From an uncultured Eubacteriales bacterium (lineage in GTDB: Bacteria > Bacillota > Clostridia > Oscillospirales > Oscillospiraceae), in NCBI GenBank assembly GCA_900551355.1, contig URVR01000118.1, positions 1 through 5,364 of the forward strand: a stretch of 5,364 bases of DNA, read 5' to 3'. Shown here piece by piece: positions 1-5,335 of this stretch. How positions within the stretch are numbered: position 1 is the first letter of the stretch; each line of letters starts with the position of its first letter. The notes under the pieces are model-generated. The model had not been told where the DNA came from, ran no database searches, and was given only the letters and a program-made list of their open reading frames with translations. Position numbers and translations under genes: made by a program.

Positions 1-48
1 TCTACACTTATGCGATCGTCGGCAGCGTCAGATGTGTATAAGAGACAG
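1..48. other. Illumina Nextera Read 1 adapter with P5 tail and i5 index (synthetic)
   Basis: Positions 30-48 are the Tn5 mosaic end AGATGTGTATAAGAGACAG. Positions 16-29 are TCGTCGGCAGCGTC, the Nextera Read 1 adapter. Positions 1-7, TCTACAC, match the tail of the P5 oligo, leaving the 8-base TTATGCGA (8-15) exactly where an i5 index sits; from memory this is Nextera XT v2 index S522. None of this is genomic. It puts a TAA stop (39-41) in frame with the ridA fragment and supplies an ATG (32-34) that starts a false reading frame. Confidence 0.99.
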
Positions 49-275
49 GTCAGGTGCTGACCAACGTGAAGGCCATTCTGGAGGCCGCCGGCCTCACCAT
101 GGACAATGTGGTCAAGACCACCGTGTTCCTGCAGCACATGAGCGACTTCGCCGCCATGAACGCGGTATACGCCGAGTTCTTCACCGAGGGTCAGTATCCC
201 GCCCGCTCCGCCGTGGAGGTGGGTGCGCTGCCCCGCGGCGCGCTGGTGGAGATCGAGACCATCTGCGTCAAGTAA
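49..275 (+). CDS. ridA: RidA family reactive imine/enamine deaminase, 3' part only
   Basis: The C-terminal 74 or so residues of a RidA/YjgF/YER057c family protein (usual length about 125 residues), so roughly the first 50 are missing. RidA hydrolyses reactive enamine/imine intermediates, such as 2-aminoacrylate released by PLP enzymes, to ketoacids and ammonia in the cytoplasm; the active enzyme is a trimer. Family stretches are plain: VLTNVKAILEAAG, then NVVKTTVFL, FAAMNAVYAEFF and PARSAVEV. The Arg of PARSAVEV (codon 204-206) matches E. coli RidA Arg105, which binds the substrate carboxylate, and the Glu of LVEIETI matches Glu120. The native frame begins with a partial codon at 49-50, which would be Arg if the lost base was C (family pattern TRQ). 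A GTG at 54 is open in this frame but is an internal Val, not a start. Stop TAA at 273-275. Truncation comes from the library fragment end, not a mutation. Family call is firm; substrate is not shown. Confidence 0.93.
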
Positions 276-290
276 GGCTGAACAGCACAA

Positions 291-323
291 AAAGGCCCCC
301 TATGCCATGCATAGGGGGCCTTT
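291..323. terminator. Bidirectional Rho-independent terminator between convergent genes
   Basis: A perfect 15-bp inverted repeat: AAAGGCCCCCTATGC at 291-305, loop CAT, and its exact complement at 309-323. It lies between the ridA stop (275) and the HD gene stop (346), which face each other. On the minus strand the stem runs into five T (complement of A at 289-293), giving a good U-tract for the HD/ferritin unit. On the plus strand only three T follow, then CATGTATTAT, so termination of ridA is plausible but weaker. Confidence 0.85.
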
Positions 324-345
324 CATGTATTATGCTCCGGGCGGT

Positions 346-933
346 TCAGGCCAGGGTCTCCATCTCCTGGTTGACCCGCTCCTCGCAGCTGCGCATGGCC
401 AGAATGGTCTTTTCCATCAGCTCCTCGATGGTCCAGCCCAGACGCTCTGCGCCGGTGTTGATGACATCGCGGGAGCAGCCGGCGGCGAACTTCTTGTCCT
501 TGTACTTCTTCTTCAGGCTGCTGACCTCCATGTCCATGACGCTCTTGCTGGGGCGCATGCGGGCAGCGGCGCCGATGAGGCCCGTCAGCTCGTCGGCGGC
601 GAACAGCACCTTCTCCATCTGGTGGGTCGGCTCCACGTCGCACACCAGTCCGTAGCCGTGGGAACAGACGGCGTGGATGAACTCCTCGCTGCACCCGGCC
701 TTCTGCAGCAGCTCCGGCGCCTTGAGACAGTGCTGCTCCGGCCACAGCTCAAAGTCGATGTCGTGGAGCAGGCCCACCGTGGCCCAGAAATCCGCGTCCT
801 CGCCGTAGCCCAGCTCGTTGGCGTACCAGCGCATGACGCCCTCCACCGTCAGGCCGTGCAGGATATGGAACGGCTCCTTGTTATACTCCTTCAGGGCGGC
901 CAGCGCCGCTTCGCGGGAGATGCACTCTTTCAT
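346..933 (-). CDS. HD-domain metal-dependent phosphohydrolase family protein
   Basis: A 195-residue cytoplasmic protein with the metal-binding pattern of the HD superfamily: His26 (ILHGLTVEGVMRWYA), the paired His57-Asp58 (GLLHDIDFELW), His92 (CSHGYG) as a possible further ligand, and Asp114 (AADELTGLI). Those residues normally hold one or two divalent metals for phosphoester or nucleotide hydrolysis. The rest, with a Lys-rich stretch SLKKKYKDKKF and a helical C-terminus, fits small single-domain predicted HD hydrolases common in Clostridia. Substrate unknown. Start: ATG at 933, because GGAGGT on the minus strand (complement of 942-947) lies 8 bases upstream; a GTG at 939 would add two residues but sits only 2 bases from that site. 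The gene begins 35 bases after the stop of the ferritin-like gene on the same strand with no terminator between, so the two are probably co-transcribed, ending at the 291-323 stem. No GGDEF, PAS or RelA-type domain is attached. Confidence 0.85.
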   Translation of the reverse strand: MKECISREAALAALKEYNKEPFHILHGLTVEGVMRWYANELGYGEDADFWATVGLLHDIDFELWPEQHCLKAPELLQKAGCSEEFIHAVCSHGYGLVCDVEPTHQMEKVLFAADELTGLIGAAARMRPSKSVMDMEVSSLKKKYKDKKFAAGCSRDVINTGAERLGWTIEELMEKTILAMRSCEERVNQEMETLA

Positions 934-968
934 CTTCACAGACCTCCTTTGTGTACTTTAATTGCCCC

Positions 969-1529
969 CTATTTTAGCAGGCTATTCCCGGATGTCAAGC
1001 TGTTTTCCAGCACATGCAGCAGCATGGCGGCGTGGCCGTATTCCGCCCGGCTCAGCCGCTGGAACAGCTCCCGCAGGCATACGTCCTCCGTGTCCTCCGC
1101 CGCCTGTGCGTAGGCCGCGCCGCCGCAGGCCTCCTCGTGATACAGCTCCCGCAGCAGCTGGCACCACGGCAGCGGCGGCTCCTGCCCCGCGGCGGCCGGC
1201 GGCTGATAGAACTTCCCGGTCATCAGATAGTGGGCGGTCAGCAGCGTCCGGGCGTGGGCCAGCTCCTCGTCCGCCATGCGCAGCATTGCACGCCGGGCGG
1301 CGGCAGGCGCGCTCCGGGCGTGGCACCGGTAGGCCCGTGCCATGGACACCTCCTCGTCGATAAAACGCCGCAGCCGGGTCAGGCCGTCCTCCGTGGGCAC
1401 GGCCATGCAGCACGCCTCCTGTGCCTCGTCGGCGGGCAGCGGCGCAAAGGGCGTCAGCTCCGGCGCCACCCGCCGCCATACCGCCTCCGACAGCGCCCGG
1501 TCATAGGGTAAATTCAGTTCCTGCTCCAT
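969..1529 (-). CDS. Ferritin-like/rubrerythrin-type di-iron protein
   Basis: A 186-residue protein that looks like a four-helix ferritin-like domain with a complete carboxylate/histidine metal set. Helix 1 has E60 followed by Y67, the spacing seen in rubrerythrins; helix 2 has E89-x-x-H92 (ADEELAH); helix 3 has E132/E133 followed by Y140 (YHEEACGGAAY); helix 4 has E163-x-x-H166 (RAEYGH). This pattern binds two irons and in the family supports peroxide reduction, iron oxidation or a related redox step. There is no C-terminal rubredoxin Cys4 module, so it is not a classical rubrerythrin; an electron donor, if used, is separate. The first 50 residues, with Cys40-Cys41, are not recognised. Start: ATG at 1529, because GGAGG (complement of 1539-1543) lies 9 bases upstream; an in-frame GTG at 1550 lies upstream of that site. 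It is divergent from the SUF pair and first in a unit with the HD gene. Ala- and Arg-rich composition reflects the high GC. Fold call is good; exact activity unknown. Confidence 0.8.
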   Translation of the reverse strand: MEQELNLPYDRALSEAVWRRVAPELTPFAPLPADEAQEACCMAVPTEDGLTRLRRFIDEEVSMARAYRCHARSAPAAARRAMLRMADEELAHARTLLTAHYLMTGKFYQPPAAAGQEPPLPWCQLLRELYHEEACGGAAYAQAAEDTEDVCLRELFQRLSRAEYGHAAMLLHVLENSLTSGNSLLK

Positions 1530-1620
1530 GTTTGAACGCCTCCTTCTCACGGCATACTATGCGTAAAGGCACGGCGGTGCGCCTGTCTGCCCCGTTTGCG
1601 GCGAAATGTGCAGGAAAAGA

Positions 1621-1649
1621 TTGCTTTTTTTCCGGAAATCTGTTACACT
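1621..1649 (+). promoter_or_regulatory. Candidate sigma-A promoter for the sufC-sufB pair
   Basis: TTGCTT (1621-1626), a 17-base spacer, then TACACT (1644-1649) with TG at 1641-1642 giving an extended -10. Transcription would begin near 1656, leaving a leader of about 105 bases before sufC. The spacer contains the 10-bp palindrome TTTCCGGAAA (1629-1638), and the -10 lies in an imperfect dyad (1643-1662). Both are possible operator sites; no regulator is identifiable from the sequence. Confidence 0.5.
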
Positions 1650-1662
1650 GACACAGTTGTAA
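1643..1662. promoter_or_regulatory. Imperfect dyad over the -10 and start of the suf promoter
   Basis: Outer arms TTACA (1643-1647) and TGTAA (1658-1662) are complementary, and inner arms CTG (1648-1650) and CAG (1654-1656) also pair, with one unpaired base. The element overlaps the proposed -10 and transcription start, a usual place for a repressor site. It does not match a regulator consensus I can name with confidence. Confidence 0.3.
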
Positions 1663-1676
1663 AGCGCATCCGCTTT
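1661..1676. repeat. Small hairpin in the suf leader
   Basis: AAAGCG (1661-1666), loop CATC, CGCTTT (1671-1676): a 6-bp perfect stem. It would lie within the first bases of the transcript if the 1621-1649 promoter is used. No U-tract follows it, so it is not a terminator; it could stabilise the 5' end or be part of an operator. Confidence 0.35.
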
Positions 1677-1714
1677 TCCAACAGCTGTTGCATATGCCAC
1701 ATCCTTCCAACAGC
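1676..1714. repeat. Direct repeat TTCCAACAGC x2 with a 12-bp palindrome
   Basis: TTCCAACAGC occurs at 1676-1685 and again at 1705-1714, 29 bases apart, close to three helical turns. The first copy runs into the perfect palindrome CAACAGCTGTTG (1679-1690). Between them is a second small palindrome GCATATGC (1690-1697). Repeated sites on one DNA face in a divergent control region suggest protein binding, but this is inference only. Confidence 0.35.
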
Positions 1715-1719
1715 CCATC

Positions 1720-1737
1720 TGGTATACTTCAGATACC
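1720..1737 (+). promoter_or_regulatory. Extended -10 (TGGTATACT) inside a GGTAT-N7-ATACC dyad
   Basis: TG at 1720-1721 plus TATACT (1723-1728) forms an extended -10 just upstream of sufC, but the expected -35 position (1700-1705) holds only CATCCT. The same bases belong to an inverted repeat, GGTAT (1721-1725) and ATACC (1733-1737). It may be a second, regulator-dependent promoter with its operator, or an operator alone below the 1621-1649 promoter. Confidence 0.35.
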
Positions 1738-1761
1738 ACCTCAGAGAGAGGAGAGCTATCC

Positions 1762-2502
1762 ATGCTGGAACTGCAAAATATCTGTTACCGCGTGTCCACT
1801 CCCGACGGGGAGCAGGACATTCTCAAAAACGTATCCATCACCATCCCCGACCACAAGCTGATGGTGTTCACCGGTCCCAACGGCGGCGGCAAGACCACGC
1901 TGGCCAAGGTCATCATGGGGCTGGTGCAGCCCACGTCCGGCCGCGTGCTCTATAACGGCGAGGACGTGACGGACCTGTCCATCACCGAGCGGGCGCACCG
2001 GGGCATCAGCTACGGCTTTCAGCAGCCGCCGCGCTTCAAGGGCATCACCGTCCACGACCTGCTGCTTCTGGCGGCGGGGCAGGAGAAGCTCAGCAAGGAC
2101 AAGTGCTGCGCGTACCTGACCAAGGTGGGCCTGTGCGCCAACGACTATCTGGACCGCGAGGTGGACGTGTCCCTGTCCGGCGGCGAGGTCAAGCGCATCG
2201 AGATCGCCACCATTCTGGCCCGCCGGGGCGACCTGATGATCTTCGACGAGCCGGAGGCCGGCATCGACCTGTGGAGCTTCGCCCGCCTCACCGAGACGTT
2301 CGAGCAGATCCATCAGGAGGGCAGAGCCACCATGATCATCATCTCCCATCAGGAGCGCATCATCCGCCTGGCGGATGAGATCGTGGTCATCGCCAACGGG
2401 CAGATCGCCCACCGCGGCAGCACCGAGGAGGTATTCCCCCTGATCCTGGCGGATACGCTGGGCGGCTGTCCCGTGCTGGAGAGAAAGGAGGGCGCACAAT
2501 GA
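1762..2502 (+). CDS. sufC: SufC-type Fe-S assembly ATPase (minimal SUF/SmsC type)
   Basis: A 246-residue cytoplasmic ABC ATPase without membrane domains. Visible motifs: Walker A GPNGGGKT (38-45), Q-loop around Q87-Q88, signature LSGGE (138-142) continuing VKRIEIATILAR, Walker B LMIFDE (158-163), D-loop AGID (166-169) and switch His196 (IISHQERI). The LSGGEVKR continuation resembles the LSGGEKKR of SufC proteins more than a transporter ATPase, and the next gene is a SufB/SufD-core scaffold. In the family, SufC dimerises on the scaffold upon ATP binding and reshapes it for Fe-S cluster assembly. Compared with E. coli SufC the Walker B end is EPEAGID instead of ESDSGLD, as in the anaerobe/archaeal branch. 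Start: ATG at 1762 with AGGAG (1749-1753) 8 bases upstream. Its TGA (2500-2502) overlaps the next ATG in ATGA, indicating translational coupling. No sufS, sufU or sufE lies in this unit. A simple importer ATPase is unlikely given the partner. Confidence 0.92.
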   Translation: MLELQNICYRVSTPDGEQDILKNVSITIPDHKLMVFTGPNGGGKTTLAKVIMGLVQPTSGRVLYNGEDVTDLSITERAHRGISYGFQQPPRFKGITVHDLLLLAAGQEKLSKDKCCAYLTKVGLCANDYLDREVDVSLSGGEVKRIEIATILARRGDLMIFDEPEAGIDLWSFARLTETFEQIHQEGRATMIIISHQERIIRLADEIVVIANGQIAHRGSTEEVFPLILADTLGGCPVLERKEGAQ

Positions 2503-3428
2503 TCACCGATATTGACGCCAAGCTGCTTGAAAAGATCGCCGACCTGACGGGCAAGCCCGTGGGCGCCTTCAATATCCGCAAGGACAGCGGCTGCGAGGCC
2601 CGCCAGTCCACGGAGCACATCGACATCACCCCCCGCGCCGACGGCAGGCAGGGCATCGACATCCGCATCAAGCCCGGCACGAAGGGGGAGAAGTGCTACA
2701 TCCCCGTCATCATCAGCAGGACCGGCCTCAGCGAGATGGTCTACAACGACTTCTATGTGGGCGACGACTGCGACGTGGAGATCGTGGCCGGCTGCGGCAT
2801 CCACAACTCCGGCTGCGACGAGAGCCGTCACGACGGCGTCCATACGTTCCACATCGGCAAAAACGCCCGGGTGCATTACAGCGAGAAGCACTACGGCGAG
2901 AACGACCCCGGCCAGACCGGCGGCAACATCATGAACCCCAAGACCGTGGTGTATCTGGGAGAGAACTCCACCATGCAGATGGACACCGTCCAGATCCGGG
3001 GCATCGACTCCACCAAGCGGGAAACGGACTTCTTCTGCGAGGCCGGCAGCGAGGTGGTGGTGACGGAGCGCCTCCTGACCCACGGCAGCCAGCAGGCGGA
3101 GAGCGACATGAACATCCAGCTCAACGGCCACGACGCCAAGGGCCGGGTCATCTCCCGCTCCGTGGCGCAGGATGAGTCCCATCAGGTGTTCCGTCCCGTC
3201 ATGGTGGGCAACGCCCAGTGCTTCGGCCACGTCCAGTGCGACAGCATCATCATGGGCCAGGCCAAGATCGAGTCCGTGCCCGCCATCACCGCCAACTGTC
3301 CCGACGCGCAGCTCATCCACGAGGCGGCCATCGGCAAGATCGCCGGTGACCAGCTTTTGAAGCTGGAGACGCTGGGCCTGACGGAGGAGGAGGCCGAGGA
3401 CACCATCCTCAAGGGCTTCCTTGCCTGA
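2499..3428 (+). CDS. sufB: SufB/SufD-core Fe-S cluster scaffold, short form (SmsB type)
   Basis: A 309-residue scaffold, well short of E. coli SufB (495) and SufD (423); it is essentially the beta-helix core plus the C-terminal helices. HVQCDSIIMG aligns with SufB TQCDSMLIG, so Cys247 corresponds to SufB Cys405, a residue required for cluster assembly. LIHEAAIGKIAGDQL aligns with VEHEASTSRIGEDQL, so His274 and Glu275 correspond to His433 and Glu434, while the Glu432 position is Ile273. A second possible ligand group, Cys91, Cys99 and Cys106 with HDGVH (111-115), is typical of this short branch and absent from E. coli SufB as I recall it. The end LGLTEEEAEDTILKGFL is the usual SufB/D helical tail that contacts SufC. 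Start: ATG at 2499 with AGGAGG (2486-2491) 7 bases upstream, overlapping the sufC stop by 4 bases. A terminator follows 17 bases after the stop. It probably forms a homodimer where other systems use SufB-SufD; that is inference. Confidence 0.9.
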   Translation: MITDIDAKLLEKIADLTGKPVGAFNIRKDSGCEARQSTEHIDITPRADGRQGIDIRIKPGTKGEKCYIPVIISRTGLSEMVYNDFYVGDDCDVEIVAGCGIHNSGCDESRHDGVHTFHIGKNARVHYSEKHYGENDPGQTGGNIMNPKTVVYLGENSTMQMDTVQIRGIDSTKRETDFFCEAGSEVVVTERLLTHGSQQAESDMNIQLNGHDAKGRVISRSVAQDESHQVFRPVMVGNAQCFGHVQCDSIIMGQAKIESVPAITANCPDAQLIHEAAIGKIAGDQLLKLETLGLTEEEAEDTILKGFLA

Positions 3429-3444
3429 ACCATACGAAAACCCG

Positions 3445-3471
3445 AAAAGACCGCCGCAAGGCGGTCTTTTT
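3445..3471 (+). terminator. Rho-independent terminator after sufB
   Basis: A perfect 11-bp stem, AAAAGACCGCC (3445-3455) and GGCGGTCTTTT (3460-3470), closed by a GCAA tetraloop of the stable GNRA class, with a run of five T (3467-3471). It ends the two-gene suf transcript and supports the view that no further suf gene belongs to this unit. Confidence 0.92.
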
Positions 3472-3475
3472 CATG

Positions 3476-3520
3476 CCCGGAGGCCCAGCTCGTTCCACAT
3501 TTTCCCGTCCCCTCCGGGGA
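3476..3520. repeat. Nested inverted repeats abutting the ecf promoter
   Basis: CCCGGAGG (3476-3483) is complementary to CCTCCGGG (3511-3518), 27 bases apart. The right arm also sits in a compact dyad, TCCCC-TCC-GGGGA (3508-3520), which touches the -35 hexamer at 3521. The position suits an activator or repressor site, but in GC-rich DNA such short repeats also arise by chance. Confidence 0.3.
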
Positions 3521-3549
3521 TTGACGCCCGCCGCCGAAAACGGTATAAT
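3521..3549 (+). promoter_or_regulatory. Near-consensus sigma-A promoter for ecfT-ecfA
   Basis: TTGACG (3521-3526), exactly 17 bases, then TATAAT (3544-3549): eleven of twelve consensus bases. The start would fall near 3556, giving a leader of only about 37 bases before the ecfT start at 3593. That leader is too short for a known vitamin riboswitch, so control, if any, acts at the promoter. Confidence 0.88.
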
Positions 3550-3592
3550 CAAGCTGTATGCGCTGATCTGACAGGGAAGGGAGGTGCCACCC

Positions 3593-4483
3593 GTGCGCGA
3601 TACGTTTTCCGACTGCCACCCGGCGGTGAATTTTCTCTATTTTGCGCTGGTGCTGGCCTGCTCCATGACCCTGATGCACCCCGCCTGCCTGCTGATCTCC
3701 CTCGCCGGCGCCTGCTGCTATGTCACGCGGCTGTGCGGCCTGCGGGAGCTGGGCCGCAGCGCCCGCTGGCTGGTGCCCATGGCGCTGCTGGCGGCGCTGG
3801 TGAACCCCGCCTTCGTCCATCAGGGCGTCACCATCCTGACCTACCTGCCCTCCGGCAACCCCCTGACGCTGGAGAGCATCCTCTACGGCCTTGCCGCGGC
3901 GCTGCTGCTGGCGTCGGTGGTGCTGTGGTTCCGCTGCTTCAGCACCGTCATGACCTCCGATAAATTCATCTACCTCTTCGGCCGCGTCATCCCCGCCCTG
4001 TCGCTGGTGCTGAGCATGACGCTGCGCTTCGTGCCCCGCTTCCGCCGCCAGTTCCGCGCCGTGTCCCAGGCCCAGCGCTATATGGGCCGCGACACCGCCT
4101 CCGGCGGCCTGATCCAGCGCGGGAAAAACGCCATGAAGGTCTTTTCCGTCCTGGTCACCTGGAGCCTGGAGAGCGCCATCGACACGGCGGACAGCATGCG
4201 CAGCCGGGGCTACGGCCAGCCGGGCCGCACCGCCTTCTCCATCTACCGTCTGGACGACCGCGACCGCAGCCTGCTGCTGTGGCTGGGCTTCTGCGGCCTG
4301 TATCTGCTGGTGGGCGCGCTGTCCCGCGGCCTGTACTTCCAGTATTACCCCCTGCTGCTGGGCGCCCCGGCCCAGCCCCTGACCATCAGCTTTTTCGCGG
4401 TGTACCTGCTGCTGTGCCTGACGCCTGCCGCCATGTCGTGGGCATCCCGGCGCCGCTTCCACCGCATGAAAGGAGGCGCCTGA
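3593..4483 (+). CDS. ecfT: EcfT, transmembrane coupling protein of an ECF transporter
   Basis: A 296-residue membrane protein of the EcfT/CbiQ family, which connects a substrate-binding S-component to the EcfA ATPases for uptake of vitamins or metal ions. The N-terminus DTFSDCHPAVNFLYF is typical. Hydrophobic segments lie near residues 12-28, 31-46, 59-75, 96-116, 130-147, 226-245 and 264-284. The long cytoplasmic part between the last two groups carries RFVPRFRRQF (145-154), AQRYMGRD (160-167) and DTADSMRSRGYG (197-208); SRG matches the second A-R-G type coupling motif that touches the ATPases, while the first is divergent. Start: GTG at 3593, since GGAGG (3580-3584) lies 8 bases upstream; a GTG at 3584 overlaps that site and would add three residues. 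The stop is separated from ecfA by one base, so the two are co-translated. It has its own strong promoter and is independent of suf. Which nutrient is carried cannot be told, as no S-component is in the window. Confidence 0.92.
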   Translation: MRDTFSDCHPAVNFLYFALVLACSMTLMHPACLLISLAGACCYVTRLCGLRELGRSARWLVPMALLAALVNPAFVHQGVTILTYLPSGNPLTLESILYGLAAALLLASVVLWFRCFSTVMTSDKFIYLFGRVIPALSLVLSMTLRFVPRFRRQFRAVSQAQRYMGRDTASGGLIQRGKNAMKVFSVLVTWSLESAIDTADSMRSRGYGQPGRTAFSIYRLDDRDRSLLLWLGFCGLYLLVGALSRGLYFQYYPLLLGAPAQPLTISFFAVYLLLCLTPAAMSWASRRRFHRMKGGA

Positions 4484-4484
4484 T

Positions 4485-5335
4485 ATGGACGAGCTGTTCC
4501 GCCTGAGCGGCTTCGGCTTCACCTACCCCCAGCAGCGCCGTCCCGCTCTTGCCGGCATCGGCCTCACCATCCGCCCCGGCGAATTCTGGGTGCTGTGCGG
4601 TCCCTCCGGCTGCGGCAAATCCACGCTGCTGCGCCAGCTCAAGACCGTTCTCGCCCCTCACGGCACTGTTGAGGGGGAGGTATACTTTCAGGGCACACCC
4701 CTGCGGGATGTCCCCCTGCGGCAGCAGGCGGCGGACATCGGCTTCGTCCTCCAGTCGCCGGAGCATCAGGTGGTGACGGACAAGGTCTGGCACGAGCTGG
4801 CCTTCGGACTGGAGAGCATGGGCTGCGACACCCCCACCATCCGCCGCCGCGTGGCGGAGATGGCGTCATTTTTCGGTATTCAGGGCTGGTTCCACAAGTC
4901 GGTGGATCAGCTTTCCGGCGGCCAGAAGCAACTGCTGAGCCTGGCCTCCGTCATGGTGATGCAGCCCCGTGTGCTGATCCTGGACGAGCCTACCAGCCAG
5001 CTGGACCCCATCGCCGCCGCCGACTTTCTGCAGACGCTGGGCCGCATCAACCGCGAGCTGGGCACCACCGTCCTCCTGACGGAGCACCGGCTGGAGGAGG
5101 CGCTGCCCCTTGCCACCCACGCCGCCGTGCTGGACGGCGGCCGCCTGCTGTGTACCGGCACCCCCTCGGAGGTGGGCCGCCAGCTGCGCGGCCGGGATCA
5201 CGGCATGTTTCTGGCCATGCCCGCCGCCATGCGGATATGGGCCTCCGTCCGCAGCGACGATCCCGCTCCCGTCACCGTCCGGGAGGGCCGGGACTTCCTG
5301 CGCCGCTGGCAGGCGGCGCACCCCCTGTGCCCGCT
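4485..5335 (+). CDS. ecfA: EcfA ATPase of an ECF transporter, 3' truncated by the fragment end
   Basis: The frame opens at ATG 4485, with AGGAGG (4471-4476) 8 bases upstream and one base after the ecfT stop, and has no stop before the window ends. The first 283 codons are native; from 5336 the frame reads adapter. It holds a complete ABC ATPase domain: Walker A GPSGCGKS (39-46), Q-loop Q90 in FVLQSPEHQVV, signature LSGGQ (143-147), Walker B VLILDE (163-168), D-loop SQLD (171-174) and switch His201 (LLTEHRLEE). FVLQSPEHQ followed by an acidic/aromatic stretch (VWHELAFGLE) is typical of EcfA/CbiO, which hydrolyses ATP to power uptake through EcfT. After about residue 235 the protein continues with GMFLAMPAAMRIWASV and VTVREGRDFL, beyond a usual single EcfA C-terminus. 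This fits the linker of a tandem double-ATPase EcfA (about 500 residues or more) known in Clostridia, but the second domain is not in the window. Confidence 0.92.

Noticed and set aside
32..655. 207-codon plus-strand frame beginning MCIRDR
   Set aside because: Its start codon is inside the Nextera adapter; it is out of frame with ridA and then antisense to the HD gene.
1530..1640. Promoter for the ferritin-like gene on the minus strand
   Set aside because: Only a weak TAGTAT (complement of 1554-1559) was found, with GCGCAC at the -35 position; not good enough to annotate.
1557..1763. 68-codon minus-strand frame in the divergent intergenic region
   Set aside because: Begins inside the sufC ribosome site region, has no family resemblance or Shine-Dalgarno, and overlaps the promoter elements of the plus strand.
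1596..1955. 119-codon plus-strand frame overlapping the start of sufC in another frame
   Set aside because: Arg/His-rich shadow of sufC in its second half; no recognisable domain or ribosome site.
1756..3320. Long minus-strand open frames opposite sufC and sufB (247 and 323 codons)
   Set aside because: Composition rich in Val, Asp, His and Leu mirrors antisense GC-rich coding; no family motifs and no ribosome binding context; they lie opposite well-supported genes.
3550..3592. Riboswitch before ecfT
   Set aside because: The leader is about 37 bases, too short for any known vitamin aptamer, and no conserved aptamer core was seen.
3182..4522. 446-codon minus-strand open frame antisense to sufB and ecfT
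   Set aside because: Low-complexity Ala/Gly/His/Gln composition typical of the antisense of GC-rich genes; the plus strand encodes clear families with ribosome sites.
49..5335. CRISPR array, insertion sequence, prophage, tRNA or toxin-antitoxin pair
   Set aside because: No spaced repeat array, transposase, terminal inverted repeats or tRNA-like fold was seen. The only transposon sequence is the Tn5 mosaic end of the library adapters.
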